Shown here piece after piece: positions 34,906 to 43,410 of a stretch of DNA of 64,000 bases. The position numbers and the translations under genes were made by a program. The notes beneath the pieces are model-generated. The model was not told where the DNA came from, did no database searches, and was given only the letters and a program-made list of their open reading frames with translations. The stretch comes from Modicisalibacter muralis (GTDB lineage: Bacteria; Pseudomonadota; Gammaproteobacteria; Pseudomonadales; Halomonadaceae), in the NCBI RefSeq assembly GCF_900102945.1, contig NZ_FNGI01000001.1, forward strand, positions 1 to 64,000, written 5' to 3'. Position 1 is the first letter of the stretch; each line of letters opens with the position of its first letter.

Positions 34906-35934
34906 ATGGCACGCGCCCCCTTCGAACTCGCCGGTGTCCGCGTGGCGCCGGGTGCCCGCGCCCAGATCGACGTGCCCGTCGCCAAGCTTTACACCCACGC
35001 CCCGCTGTATATCGCCGCCGAGGTCGTGCATGGCCGCCAACCCGGCCCGGTCATGCTGGTATGCGGAGCCATTCATGGCGATGAGATCAACGGTGTCGAG
35101 ATCGTGCGCCGGCTGTTGCGGTCTTCAACGATCAAACGCCTGCGCGGCACGCTGATTGGGGTGCCCATCGTGAATATCTTCGGCTTCGTTCAGCATACCC
35201 GCTATTTGCCCGACCGGCGCGACCTCAACCGCTGCTTTCCCGGCAGTGAAGAGGGCTCGCTGGGCTCGCGAGTGGCGGCCTTGTTCCGCGAGCAGATCGT
35301 CGAGCAGGCCACGCATATCATCGACCTGCACACCGGCGCCATCCATCGCACCAACCTTCCGCAGGTCCGAGCGCAGTTATCCCCAGGCAGCGATACGTCG
35401 GCGATGGCCGAGGCCTTCGGTGCTCCGGTGATCCTCAATGCCGAATTGCGCGAAGGCAGCCTGCGCGCTTACGCGCAGAGCCGCGGCGTGCCGGTGCTGA
35501 CCTACGAGGCGGGCGAGGCGCTGCGTTTCGATGAGTGGGCGATCGCTCCGGGCGTGCGCGGTGTACTGCGGGTGATGCGTAGCCTGGGGATGCTGGCGCC
35601 GAGCCGGCGCCGTTCGCCGCCACCGGCCGCCGAGATCGCCAATGGCTCGAGCTGGGCGCGCGCGCCGATCGACGGTATTCTGCGGCCGCGTTCGCGGCTC
35701 GGCTCGCGGGTCGCCAAGGGGCAGGTGCTGGGCGTGGTGGCCGATCCGTTCGGCAATGCGGAAGGCGAGGTGATCGCTAACGCCGATGGCATCGTCATCG
35801 GCATGAGCAATCTGCCACTGGCCAACGAGGGCGAGGCGCTCTTCCACGTGGCGCGCTTCGATGCCATCGAGGAAGCCGAGAATGCGGTGGAATCGTTCCA
35901 GTCGATTTTCGAGCCGACATTGGAAAACATGTGA
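34906..35934 (+). CDS. Succinylglutamate desuccinylase/aspartoacylase-family deacylase
   Basis: 342 residues. Zinc carboxypeptidase-like site: H57 and E60 in CGAIHGDE, H142 in DLHTGA, with substrate-binding RDLNRCFPG near 105-113 and the general-base Glu in LTYEAGE near 203. The last 100 residues form a biotinyl/lipoyl-like barrel (GILRPRSRLGSRVAKGQVLGVV). It removes an acyl group from an amino acid. Homologues often pair with RimK-like ligases, which are not here. Cytosolic. Confidence 0.88.
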   Translation: MARAPFELAGVRVAPGARAQIDVPVAKLYTHAPLYIAAEVVHGRQPGPVMLVCGAIHGDEINGVEIVRRLLRSSTIKRLRGTLIGVPIVNIFGFVQHTRYLPDRRDLNRCFPGSEEGSLGSRVAALFREQIVEQATHIIDLHTGAIHRTNLPQVRAQLSPGSDTSAMAEAFGAPVILNAELREGSLRAYAQSRGVPVLTYEAGEALRFDEWAIAPGVRGVLRVMRSLGMLAPSRRRSPPPAAEIANGSSWARAPIDGILRPRSRLGSRVAKGQVLGVVADPFGNAEGEVIANADGIVIGMSNLPLANEGEALFHVARFDAIEEAENAVESFQSIFEPTLENM

Positions 35935-35944
35935 CGCAAGCTTG

Positions 35945-36991
35945 TCAGGCGATCGCCGGTTCGCGATGGGTCTCGCCGACCAGGCCGAGGGCATCGTCGA
36001 AAACCTGCAAACCCGCGCCATCGCGGTGAGCGTTCTCGGAAAGGTGGCGACGAAAGCGGCGCCCACCCGGACAGCCCTGAAATAACCCCAGCAGGTGGCG
36101 CGTCACGTGATTGAGCCGGGCGCCTTCGGCTAGCCGCCGGACGATATAGGGGCGCAGCGCGCGCGCCGCTGCATGGCGACTCATCGCAGGGTCAGACTTG
36201 CCGTAGAAAGTGGCATCCACCTCGGCAAGCAACCATGGGTTCTGGTACGCCTCGCGCCCCACCATTACGCTATCGACTCGGCCCAATTGAGTCTGACAAT
36301 CCTGCAGTGTTTCCAGCCCGCCATTGATACCGATATGCAGCTCGGGGTGGGCGGCCTTCAAACGCTGCACGCGTGGATAGTTGAGCGGCGGCACGTCGCG
36401 GTTTTGCTTGGGCGAGAGCCCCTGCAGCCAGGCCTTGCGCGCGTGCACGATGAAGGTATCGCAGCCGGCGCCGGCGACCTGGGCGATAAACCGCTCGAGA
36501 TCGGCGTCTTCGTCCTGATCGTCGATACCGATGCGGCATTTCACCGTAACCGGAATCGATACCGCATCCTTCATCGCGCGTACGGCGGCGGCGACCTTAT
36601 CGGGATGGCCCATCAGGCAGGCGCCAATCAGATTGTTTTGTACCCGGTCGCTTGGGCAGCCGACATTGAGATTGACTTCATCATACCCCCACGCTTCGGC
36701 GATCGCCGCGCACTCGGCCAATTCGCCAGGGTCGCTGCCACCCAGTTGCAACGCTAGGGGATGCTCGATGTCGTCGTAGCCTAAAAAGCGCTCACGCGGG
36801 CTGCCATGCAGGATCGCGCCGGTAGTGACCATCTCGGTATAAAGCAATGCATGGCGCGTCAAGGCCCGCGCGAAGACGCGAAAGTCGCGGGTCGACCAAT
36901 CCATCATCGGCGCGACGGAAAACGTCCTGTCCAGCTTGGGCCGCGGGTTTTCAGTAATCATGCGGGGTTGAGCGTCTTCGGACATATCCAT
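35945..36991 (-). CDS. dusA: tRNA-dihydrouridine(20/20a) synthase
   Basis: 348 residues. FMN-barrel signatures are FSVAPMMDWSTRDFR near residue 24, YTEMVTTGAILHG near 51, LQLGGSDP and the active-site C112 in NLNVGCPSDRV, with CRIGIDDQD and GINGGLETL later. MDW and MVTTGA identify DusA rather than DusB/C. It reduces uridine 20 in tRNA. Its 5' end faces the divergent prophage integrase, the known dusA integration arrangement. The first 20 residues (before RTFSVAP) may be supplied by the prophage. Confidence 0.95.
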   Translation of the reverse strand: MDMSEDAQPRMITENPRPKLDRTFSVAPMMDWSTRDFRVFARALTRHALLYTEMVTTGAILHGSPRERFLGYDDIEHPLALQLGGSDPGELAECAAIAEAWGYDEVNLNVGCPSDRVQNNLIGACLMGHPDKVAAAVRAMKDAVSIPVTVKCRIGIDDQDEDADLERFIAQVAGAGCDTFIVHARKAWLQGLSPKQNRDVPPLNYPRVQRLKAAHPELHIGINGGLETLQDCQTQLGRVDSVMVGREAYQNPWLLAEVDATFYGKSDPAMSRHAAARALRPYIVRRLAEGARLNHVTRHLLGLFQGCPGGRRFRRHLSENAHRDGAGLQVFDDALGLVGETHREPAIA

Positions 36992-37091
36992 ATCTGTAAA
37001 TATTAACAGTGGTTTTTCGACGTTTTCCGCTATTGGTTGCTACGGATTTGCTACACTGGCTGCGTTCAATTTGCTACGCGGGGCGTGTGCT
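36992..37091. other. Predicted left prophage junction (attL region) at the dusA 5' end
   Basis: This 100-bp gap between the dusA start and the integrase start marks the host/prophage boundary. Integrases next to dusA are known to recombine at the 5' end of that gene, and the true crossover may lie inside the first dusA codons. The attR partner is beyond the window, so the core cannot be delimited. The A/T-rich stretch AAATATTAACAGTGG lies here, and ATATCCATAT resembling the repressor palindrome straddles the dusA start. Confidence 0.45.
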
Positions 37092-38147
37092 GTGGCGACG
37101 ATCAGCAAGCGGAAGAGAAGGGACGGGAGTGTCGCATATACGGCCCAGATCCGCATCATGCGGGAGGGCAAGAAAGCCCATTCTGAATCGAGGACGTTTC
37201 CTCGCAAAGCGATGGCCGAGGAGTGGGCAAAGCGGCGCGAACTGGAGCTCTCCGCTCCTGGTGCCTTGCTGACCGCGAAGTGGAAGCAGGTTACGTTCCG
37301 CGAAGCAATCGAGCGCTACATCCACGAGTTTGCGCAGGATGCCGGGCGTAGCAAGCGGGCCACCATCGAACAGCTGCTGCGCTTCCCCATCGCGGAGGTC
37401 GAGGTGACCCACCTGAACAGCGAGAGTGTGATCGAGCACGCAGTGATGCGTCGGAACATGGGCATCCGGCCTTCGACCATCAATCAGGACATTATCTGGA
37501 TCGGAATCATTCTGCGCACGGCCAGGGCGGCCTGGAAGATGCCGGCTCAGATCGATGACTTCGAGGGGGCCAAGTTGCTACTGCGTAGCAAGGGGCTGAT
37601 AGGTCGGCCGGAGTCACGTACCCGCCGCCCCAGTGGCTCGGAAATTGAGAAGCTCAGGGCCTACTTTCGTCGCTCTCAGCAGATCCGGCCGACGGCCATC
37701 CTCCCCATGGAAGACATCATGGACTTTGCTATCGCTTCTGCTCGGCGGCGGGAAGAGATCACTCGGCTACTCTGGTCGGACCTGGATGTGGAGCACAACA
37801 CTTGCTGGGTGCGTGATGCGAAGCATCCGCGGAAGAAGGTGGGTAACCATAAGCGCTTCAAGCTGGGCCATGAAGCCATGGCTATAATTCGGCGGCAGCC
37901 GAAAGTCGAAGGTGAGGATCGCATCTTTCCTTTCCAGCCGGCCTCGGTAGGCACTCGATGGCGGACAGCGTGCGCCGCGTGCGGGATTGAAGATCTACGC
38001 TTTCACGATCTGCGTCATGAGGCTACGTCGCGGCTGTTCGAGGCGGGCTATGAAATCGTGGAGGTACAGCAGTTTACGCTCCACGAGAGCTGGGACGTAC
38101 TGAAGCGCTACACGCATTTGAGGCCTGAGGAGCTCGCACTTCGTTAG
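37092..38147 (+). CDS. int: dusA-associated tyrosine recombinase (phage integrase)
   Basis: 351 residues from GTG. Tyrosine-recombinase core: first Arg in SARRREEITRLLWSDLD near residue 217, H-x-x-R in RFHDLRHEAT near 304 and the nucleophile Tyr in LKRYTHL near 339. An N-terminal arm-binding part (about 1-120) begins with basic residues. It lies divergent from dusA, the position of the dusA-associated integrase family. It catalyses integration and excision of the prophage. It converges on the HNH gene with 2 bp between stops. Confidence 0.93.
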   Translation: MATISKRKRRDGSVAYTAQIRIMREGKKAHSESRTFPRKAMAEEWAKRRELELSAPGALLTAKWKQVTFREAIERYIHEFAQDAGRSKRATIEQLLRFPIAEVEVTHLNSESVIEHAVMRRNMGIRPSTINQDIIWIGIILRTARAAWKMPAQIDDFEGAKLLLRSKGLIGRPESRTRRPSGSEIEKLRAYFRRSQQIRPTAILPMEDIMDFAIASARRREEITRLLWSDLDVEHNTCWVRDAKHPRKKVGNHKRFKLGHEAMAIIRRQPKVEGEDRIFPFQPASVGTRWRTACAACGIEDLRFHDLRHEATSRLFEAGYEIVEVQQFTLHESWDVLKRYTHLRPEELALR

Positions 38148-38149
38148 TA

Positions 38150-38971
38150 TCAGCCTTGGGCAGCTGTTGCTTTGAGCTTTTCCTGATCTGCATGACTACC
38201 GATTACATGCATCTTCCGATGGCAGTTCGGACACAGGGCCACGGTATTCTCGATCGTGTCTTCGCCGCCGCGGGCAAGCCATTCGATGTGATGGCATTCC
38301 AGGTAGGGTTCGCCGCTCTTAGACTGAAAGGGCGCGGGCTGCTCGCAGAGCTCGCAGTAACCATTCGCTCGCCGCTTCGCGTACTCCGATACTTCCGGTG
38401 AACGAGCATATTGCATGGCAACTGCCGGCCGTGAGCCAGGTATGGTCGGCGCGTTCATGGCTCGCTTTTTGAGTTCATCATCGGCCAGCCGAGCAGCTCG
38501 CTTTTCACGCCGCTGATAGGCTTCTCGAGCTTTCTCTCCATCGATAGCCGGCGTCTCGTGCGATTTCAGCTGCAGCGGGAACAGCCAGGCGAGCCGCTCA
38601 TTTCCATCAACGTCGGGCTGGGTCGCCTGATAAGGCTCACCTGAGCGCTCGACTTCCCCGACATAGGTGTATTCGCCTTTCCTGAATACCTCGAATAGAT
38701 GAACGGCCACTCCATTGGCTGGGCTCTCGCTGAGCGTCTTGTTTTGAGCAAAGCTCAGCTGCATCGGTCCTTTCTGGCCCATGCCGGTGTAATGAATGAC
38801 GTCTCCCTCCCAACGGTCCTCATAGATGGACTCGATGTGATTCGTGACGATCACCAGAGTGTTGGTCTCGTGAGAGCGGCGCATCCCCCCTTGGGGGCTG
38901 CACTTGAAGATCTCGCGGAGCTCATCGTTCGATAGGATGGTGCCTGGTTGCAGCGTCTCGATGCTATCCAT
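38150..38971 (-). CDS. SRA-like/HNH endonuclease (type IV restriction candidate)
   Basis: 273 residues. The N-terminal region (about 1-135; GDVIHYTGMGQKGPMQLSF, VHLFEVFRKGEYTYVGEV) resembles SRA-type domains that bind modified bases. A charged linker follows. The C-terminal HNH is complete: C206-x2-C209, H227-H228, N242, C247-x2-C250, H251 and H255. Together this is the architecture of modification-dependent restriction enzymes such as ScoMcrA relatives. The start overlaps the NUDIX stop, so the two are co-expressed. Specificity for 5mC, phosphorothioate or other marks is not readable here. Confidence 0.8.
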   Translation of the reverse strand: MDSIETLQPGTILSNDELREIFKCSPQGGMRRSHETNTLVIVTNHIESIYEDRWEGDVIHYTGMGQKGPMQLSFAQNKTLSESPANGVAVHLFEVFRKGEYTYVGEVERSGEPYQATQPDVDGNERLAWLFPLQLKSHETPAIDGEKAREAYQRREKRAARLADDELKKRAMNAPTIPGSRPAVAMQYARSPEVSEYAKRRANGYCELCEQPAPFQSKSGEPYLECHHIEWLARGGEDTIENTVALCPNCHRKMHVIGSHADQEKLKATAAQG

Positions 38972-39350
38972 AGATCTTGGCCAATTTTTCTGCGATAGGG
39001 ATGTCCGCGGGGGCAAGCTCGTACTGCATCAACTGGGAAATCGGGATCCATTCAGCCCGATCGTGGACCGTCAGCGTTAGTGGGCCCCGCTGTGCTTCTA
39101 CCAGCACACCAACCAAGTTGATCGCGCCGCCTTCATACCGGTAGATGCTCTCCATGAAGACTTCGCCGGCGATGCTGGGCAGTGAAAGCTCTTCTTCGAG
39201 TTCGCGCTGCGCGCACTGCTGGATCGTCTCGCCGAGCTCTTGTTTGCCACCGGGGAATTCCCAGTAGCCAGCAAGGTTCTCACCGGGAGCCCGACGGGTG
39301 AGCAGTATGTGCCCCCCGTTGATGATCAGTGCCGCTGCGACATTCTTCAC
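38964..39350 (-). CDS. NUDIX hydrolase (MutT-like)
   Basis: 128 residues. The Nudix box is intact: GGKQELGETIQQCAQRELEEEL, residues 35-56 in the G-x5-E-x7-R-E-U-x-E-E pattern. The size and the EFPGGK segment resemble 8-oxo-dGTP/CTP diphosphatases. It is the first gene of a pair with the SRA-like/HNH endonuclease, with an 8-bp overlap. It may cleave an oxidised or modified nucleotide, possibly a phage-modified nucleotide (inference). Confidence 0.88.
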   Translation of the reverse strand: MKNVAAALIINGGHILLTRRAPGENLAGYWEFPGGKQELGETIQQCAQRELEEELSLPSIAGEVFMESIYRYEGGAINLVGVLVEAQRGPLTLTVHDRAEWIPISQLMQYELAPADIPIAEKLAKIYG

Positions 39351-39415
39351 GTGCGCTCCCAGCCATTGTTTATCAGCACGAGCTTATACCACTGCAGGAT
39401 TCGCCATCCAATCGC

Positions 39416-39673
39416 TCACTCGTTCACCCGCTTCCACATCGTTCTAGCTTCCTCCCGTCGCTCATCGAGAAATGCCGCAAGATCCACCGCGCTGACCAGC
39501 CAGGGCGATTTCTGCGAGTCCCCGGCGCGGTAGACCGGCACAGGCAGCGCTTGGGCGCCGGCGCGCGTGCTGGCGGTGCGGGGGCTCACGCCGAAATAGC
39601 GGGGCGCGACTTCATCGAGGGGCAACTCGGCGCGGCCGTTGAATTCGGCCAGGAGTCCAAAGTAGGTGTTCAT
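39416..39673 (-). CDS. PrtN-like pyocin activator family protein
   Basis: 85 residues. Recognised as the PrtN family by MNTYFGLLAEFNGRAELPLDEVAPRYFG and VSAVDLAAFLDERREEA (given in parts). PrtN activates pyocin tail and lysis genes in Pseudomonas. Phage relatives are probable excisionase or activator proteins. It is the last gene of a leftward chain, overlapping the gene before by four bases. Its role here is inferred from the family only. Confidence 0.8.
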   Translation of the reverse strand: MNTYFGLLAEFNGRAELPLDEVAPRYFGVSPRTASTRAGAQALPVPVYRAGDSQKSPWLVSAVDLAAFLDERREEARTMWKRVNE

Positions 39674-39963
39674 GCTTGCTCCTTGTTCTTGGCCCGCCAG
39701 CTGTTGAAGCGATTGCGGATCTGGCGAAACGCCGCGGCGGCGGCTGGGTTGTGGTCGAGCTCGGCGCGGCTTTGTACCTGGCAGGCGGCGCAGAGCCAGT
39801 CGCGGGCGTCCTGGGCGTTGTGGGTGCCGTCCGGCAGGTCGGCTTCGCGCATGGCGTGCTTGTAGCGGCGGCGCCGGTCGAGGTACAGCCGAAACGCCGG
39901 GTCCTGGCAAAGCATGGCGGCGGCCCTGGCCACTGGGCCGCCCTTGGTTTGCTGGTCGTTCAC
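39670..39963 (-). CDS. Phage hypothetical protein with CAAC motif
   Basis: 97 residues, unassigned. Highly basic in the middle (LDRRRRYKHAMRE) with a C-AA-C pair near residue 58 that could bind a metal. The start and stop overlap the neighbours by four bases each, so it is part of the early operon. I do not recognise the family. Confidence 0.65.
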   Translation of the reverse strand: MNDQQTKGGPVARAAAMLCQDPAFRLYLDRRRRYKHAMREADLPDGTHNAQDARDWLCAACQVQSRAELDHNPAAAAAFRQIRNRFNSWRAKNKEQA

Positions 39964-40184
39964 GCGGCGCCCTCCGTGATGGCCGGCCCTTGTTTACCCT
40001 GGTCAGCTCTACGCTCGAGGCGCAGCAGCAGGTTCGCATTGAGCGCTTGGTGCGCCAGGGCCTTGGCGTCTTCGAGATCCTTCGCGAGCTTCGCGCAGCG
40101 GAGGTCGGCCGCTCGGCGCTCGTCCTCGAGCTGCTCGCGCAGCATCAGCACCTCGTCGCAGAGTTCCTGGTAGGTCTTGTTCAT
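39960..40184 (-). CDS. Small coiled-coil phage protein
   Basis: 74 residues. Nearly all predicted helix with heptad-like spacing (VLMLREQLEDERRAADLRCAKLAKDLED). The start overlaps the TraR/DksA-type gene's stop by four bases. Unknown function in the early operon. Confidence 0.65.
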   Translation of the reverse strand: MNKTYQELCDEVLMLREQLEDERRAADLRCAKLAKDLEDAKALAHQALNANLLLRLERRADQGKQGPAITEGAA

Positions 40185-40390
40185 CGACGGCTTCCTCGCT
40201 CGCGGATGGACTGGCAGGGCGCGCATGTCACGCACCAGGGCGCTGCCTGGCGGCGTGCGGCCGGAATCTCACCGTCGCAGTCCACGCATATCGGTTCGGC
40301 GAAGGTGCGCGGCGGCAGGGCGATGGCGCCGAGCATGCCCTCGAGGCGGTTCTCGATGATCTCGCCCGCGCGGTCGGCGTTGTCAGCCAT
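40181..40390 (-). CDS. TraR/DksA-type zinc finger protein
   Basis: 69 residues. The four-cysteine zinc finger CVDCDGEIPAARR-x6-CVTC matches the TraR/DksA C4 family that binds RNA polymerase in the secondary channel. P2-group phages carry similar small proteins. It would modulate host transcription for phage genes (family knowledge). Overlaps the upstream gene by 8 bp. Confidence 0.82.
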   Translation of the reverse strand: MADNADRAGEIIENRLEGMLGAIALPPRTFAEPICVDCDGEIPAARRQAAPWCVTCAPCQSIRERGSRR

Positions 40391-40601
40391 GGGCGGTATC
40401 CTCCTGTGGCATGGCGGGGGCATAGACGACGCGGAAGCCGCGCCGCCAGTAGTTGAGCCAGACGAGCCAGGCGACCGCGCGGCGAACGTCCTGTCCGGCG
40501 CGGGCGGCGACGAAGTGCTGGACGGCGCCGCCCTGGCTGCGGTCGATGTGTTGGTGGACGCGCCCGGCCGGGTCGCGCACCAGATAGATCCGTTCATTCA
40601 T
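40383..40601 (-). CDS. Phage hypothetical protein
   Basis: 72 residues, unassigned. Begins MNERIYLVRDPAG and has a hydrophobic-aromatic middle (WLVWLNYWRRGFRVVYA). Overlaps both neighbours by 8 bp in the early operon. No recognised family. Confidence 0.65.
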   Translation of the reverse strand: MNERIYLVRDPAGRVHQHIDRSQGGAVQHFVAARAGQDVRRAVAWLVWLNYWRRGFRVVYAPAMPQEDTAHG

Positions 40602-40809
40602 GGGCCAGCTCCTGGGCGCGGCCGCCGGCGCGGTAGGCGCAGCGGTGCTCAGCGATCGCCTGCCGCAAGTCTTCCTCGCTGGAAAACGCGACGACCATGG
40701 CGTAGCGGTGGCGGGTCGGCTCGCTCGATTCGCTCAGCACGGCGAGTTCGCCGGCGTCCTGAATCGTGCCGTAGGGCACGGCGTGGGTGACGTGGTGCTG
40801 GTTGCGCAT
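40594..40809 (-). CDS. Phage hypothetical protein
   Basis: 71 residues from ATG with AGGAGAAAGCC upstream. Contains a probable helix EEDLRQAIAEHRCAYRAGG. Located directly after the replication gene. Unassigned. Confidence 0.65.
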   Translation of the reverse strand: MRNQHHVTHAVPYGTIQDAGELAVLSESSEPTRHRYAMVVAFSSEEDLRQAIAEHRCAYRAGGRAQELAHE

Positions 40810-40822
40810 GGCTTTCTCCTTG

Positions 40823-43198
40823 TCAGATCCCGTCGGGGAAGAATTCGTCGACGCCTTGCCACGCGGGCAGGGGCGCGGGTTTGAAGGTGCGCTGCGCGGC
40901 AGCCCGAATCATTCGGTCCTCGAGCTCGACCGACTCGAGCTCGGCGCGGAACTCTTCGCTGGTCCGCCATTCCTGATAGCGCTGGACCTGGGCTTCGAGC
41001 TCCTGGGGGGACACCTGCCGCGGGGTCAAAAGACCGCGGGGAATGAGGGGCTGCCCGTCGCCCGTGCCGGGCTCCGTACAGTTAGTGACACAAGTCCTAG
41101 CGGAGCCGGCTTCGCCGCCTCCGGAACTGCCCAACCCCGAAGGGCTGCGGCGGGAGCGGACTTCCCAGCGGTACAGGCGGGTGAGGTATTCGGATTCGTT
41201 GCCCCGGCCGTCGCTGACGACCAGCCCCTTGGGCGTGGAGACTTCCTCGCCGTAGCGGCCTAGCTCGAGGAGGCTTTCGTTGACCACGCCGGTGGCGTGG
41301 CTGAAGTCCTCGCGAGAGGCGTCCATGCGGGGGATGGACCAGGGCTTGATCGGCTGCTGCTTGCGCGGCGTGTTGGGCCCGCCCATCAGCCGCACGAACA
41401 GATCCCACTGGCCGGCGTTGGCGGCCTCGCGGATGCGGTGGAAGGTAGCGGCGGCCCGGGGGATCGGCTGGGTGGCTTCTTCCCAGGCGCGTAGCTGCTC
41501 TTCCTGTTTTTCTGTCAGGCGGCGGACCTCGCGCCAGACCGTCACCGAGGGGAGCCCCATGAACTGGAACTGGCGAATGCCCCAGCACGCCGCCCAGGCC
41601 TCGATGCGCGGCGCGCTGTCGTTCAGGTCGTGGTCGTAGCGGTCCAGGTGGTCGCCCTCGACGCCGGCGCGGGCGAACTGCTGGCCGTTGATGTTTTTGC
41701 TGATGTATTTCGCCACGTAGCCGGCGGCGGTACCGCGCGACGGGTCGATGACCACCGGCTTGAAGCGGGCGGTGGTCTTGTTGCCCTGGCGGTCGAACAG
41801 TTCCTGCGGGGACTCGGCCTCGGCGTATTCCTGCAGCGTGCGGGTGACCTCGGCCTCGTCCTCGGGCTTCATCCAGACGAGCAGGTGCCAGTGGGGCGTG
41901 CCGTCGTGATGGGGCTCGACGACGCGAATGCCATAGATCGCCAGGCCATCGCGGGCCAATTTGGCGCGCGCCTTCGCCCACAGCTGCTGGAGGTGCTGCT
42001 GGGCCTCGCGCGGTGTGCTGCCGTCGTACTTCGGGTTGCGGCGTACCTTGCCGGTCTTGGGGTTCTTGACGACCGGGTGGAACCGGCTCGGCGTGGTGAG
42101 CGTGTAGAACATGCCGCGATGGCCGAGGCGGCGCGCTTCCACTTCCGTGTCGCGGATCCGCAGCATCAGCTCGGCGCGACGGTGATCGGGATTCGCCAGC
42201 CCCAATTCGGCTAGCTCGGCCAGGGTGTATGTCTGGCCCTCCTGGTTGATCGCCTCGAGAGTCTCGAGCAGGGCGCGGTTGCGGACGCGCTGCGAGCGGC
42301 GGCGTTCGATGGTCATGTCGCTGCAGTAGATGCCGGCCTGGGCATGCACGCGGTGCGCCTCGCGTTGGACCTGCTCGAGTTGCCGGCCGGCGATCCGGCG
42401 CAGCTTGCGACGCCACCAGAGCGAGCAGCCCAGGCGGGCCAGCTGCACGGCGCGCTTGCTTTTGACGCTGGGCGGGGTGATGCCATGCAGGCGGGCGCGG
42501 ATGCGGGCCTTGCCGAGTGCCATTTCGTTGGCAACGGCGAGGCTCATCACCGGGGCGCGGTGCCACTTGAACACCGCCATGAGCGGTATGCCGCCGGGCG
42601 GCGGCGTCAGCGGGTTGCGGGCCTCGGCGATCAGCCGGGCCATGTGCCGCGACTGGGCCGACAGACTTTGGCCCCGCAGCTTGGGCAGCTCGAGCGGCGG
42701 GGGCAGCAGGCCCAGGCGCAGGCGTCGGTTGTGCTCGGCGATACCGCCGATGATCCTGCTGCGCTCGTCCTCGACCGCCCGCGCCTGGATGTTGGCGTAA
42801 TCGACCAGGGCGTCGTCGTCGTGGGTCGCGTTGAGCGAGCCGATGGTCAGGCGCCGCTCGACATCGGCCAGCCACTGGCAGGCGGCCTTGATGCCCTCGA
42901 TGGTGGTCGGCTGGGCGTTGCGCTTGGCGATGAATGCCCGGCGCAGGTCGTCGGCAATGGGTGCGAAGCGCCTGTAGACCCGCGTCGGCTCGAGCAGGCC
43001 CTCGGTGTTGCGAACCAGCCAGCGGTTGCCGTCGGCGTTGCCGTGGCGCTTGGCGACATGCACGAAGCCGCCGGCGAGATCCTCGGCCAGACTGGGCAGT
43101 TGGCTCCAGAACTGCGCTTCGCGCCACTCGGCACAGCCCGGCCGATTGCCTGAGCCCGGCGCGCCGAAGGTGCGCGACTGCTCCAGCGCCGTGGTCAT
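40823..43198 (-). CDS. A: Replication initiator, P2 gpA-type HUH endonuclease
   Basis: 791 residues. The HUH motif is PHWHLLV near residue 436 and the tyrosine pair is Y-VAK-Y in AGYVAKYISKNI near 495. It nicks the origin strand to begin rolling-circle replication, as gpA of P2 does. N- and C-terminal parts carry Arg- and Glu-rich helices. The start overlaps the preceding small gene by four bases. The other long frames inside it are shadows of its codon bias. Confidence 0.92.
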   Translation of the reverse strand: MTTALEQSRTFGAPGSGNRPGCAEWREAQFWSQLPSLAEDLAGGFVHVAKRHGNADGNRWLVRNTEGLLEPTRVYRRFAPIADDLRRAFIAKRNAQPTTIEGIKAACQWLADVERRLTIGSLNATHDDDALVDYANIQARAVEDERSRIIGGIAEHNRRLRLGLLPPPLELPKLRGQSLSAQSRHMARLIAEARNPLTPPPGGIPLMAVFKWHRAPVMSLAVANEMALGKARIRARLHGITPPSVKSKRAVQLARLGCSLWWRRKLRRIAGRQLEQVQREAHRVHAQAGIYCSDMTIERRRSQRVRNRALLETLEAINQEGQTYTLAELAELGLANPDHRRAELMLRIRDTEVEARRLGHRGMFYTLTTPSRFHPVVKNPKTGKVRRNPKYDGSTPREAQQHLQQLWAKARAKLARDGLAIYGIRVVEPHHDGTPHWHLLVWMKPEDEAEVTRTLQEYAEAESPQELFDRQGNKTTARFKPVVIDPSRGTAAGYVAKYISKNINGQQFARAGVEGDHLDRYDHDLNDSAPRIEAWAACWGIRQFQFMGLPSVTVWREVRRLTEKQEEQLRAWEEATQPIPRAAATFHRIREAANAGQWDLFVRLMGGPNTPRKQQPIKPWSIPRMDASREDFSHATGVVNESLLELGRYGEEVSTPKGLVVSDGRGNESEYLTRLYRWEVRSRRSPSGLGSSGGGEAGSARTCVTNCTEPGTGDGQPLIPRGLLTPRQVSPQELEAQVQRYQEWRTSEEFRAELESVELEDRMIRAAAQRTFKPAPLPAWQGVDEFFPDGI

Positions 43199-43410
43199 GC
43201 ATCACCCCGCGGCAGAATGCCGTTACCGATGGCCTCGGCCTCGATCCGGTCGGCGAGGTTGATCAGGCGCATTTCGAGATCGCGGGCCCAGCAAGCGGTT
43301 ACATGGTCGCCGGTAAGGGTGTAGCGGCTCGCGGCCATCGCGAAATCGGTGGCGAGGGTGCGCAGCTGTGCGATGGCGACTGTGGTTGTCGTTTGGATAG
43401 ACAGGCTCAT
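43195..43410 (-). CDS. Small phage protein upstream of the replication gene
   Basis: 71 residues, mostly helical (IAQLRTLATDFAMAASRYTL, LINLADRIEAEAIG). Coupled to the preceding gene (overlapping TGATG) and to the replication gene by four bases. Unknown function. Confidence 0.7.
   Translation of the reverse strand: MSLSIQTTTTVAIAQLRTLATDFAMAASRYTLTGDHVTACWARDLEMRLINLADRIEAEAIGNGILPRGDA

Noticed and set aside
41097-43205. 702-residue minus-strand frame within the replication gene
   Set aside because: Arg/Pro/Gly-rich shadow in a different frame of the 791-residue HUH protein, which has the real catalytic motifs.
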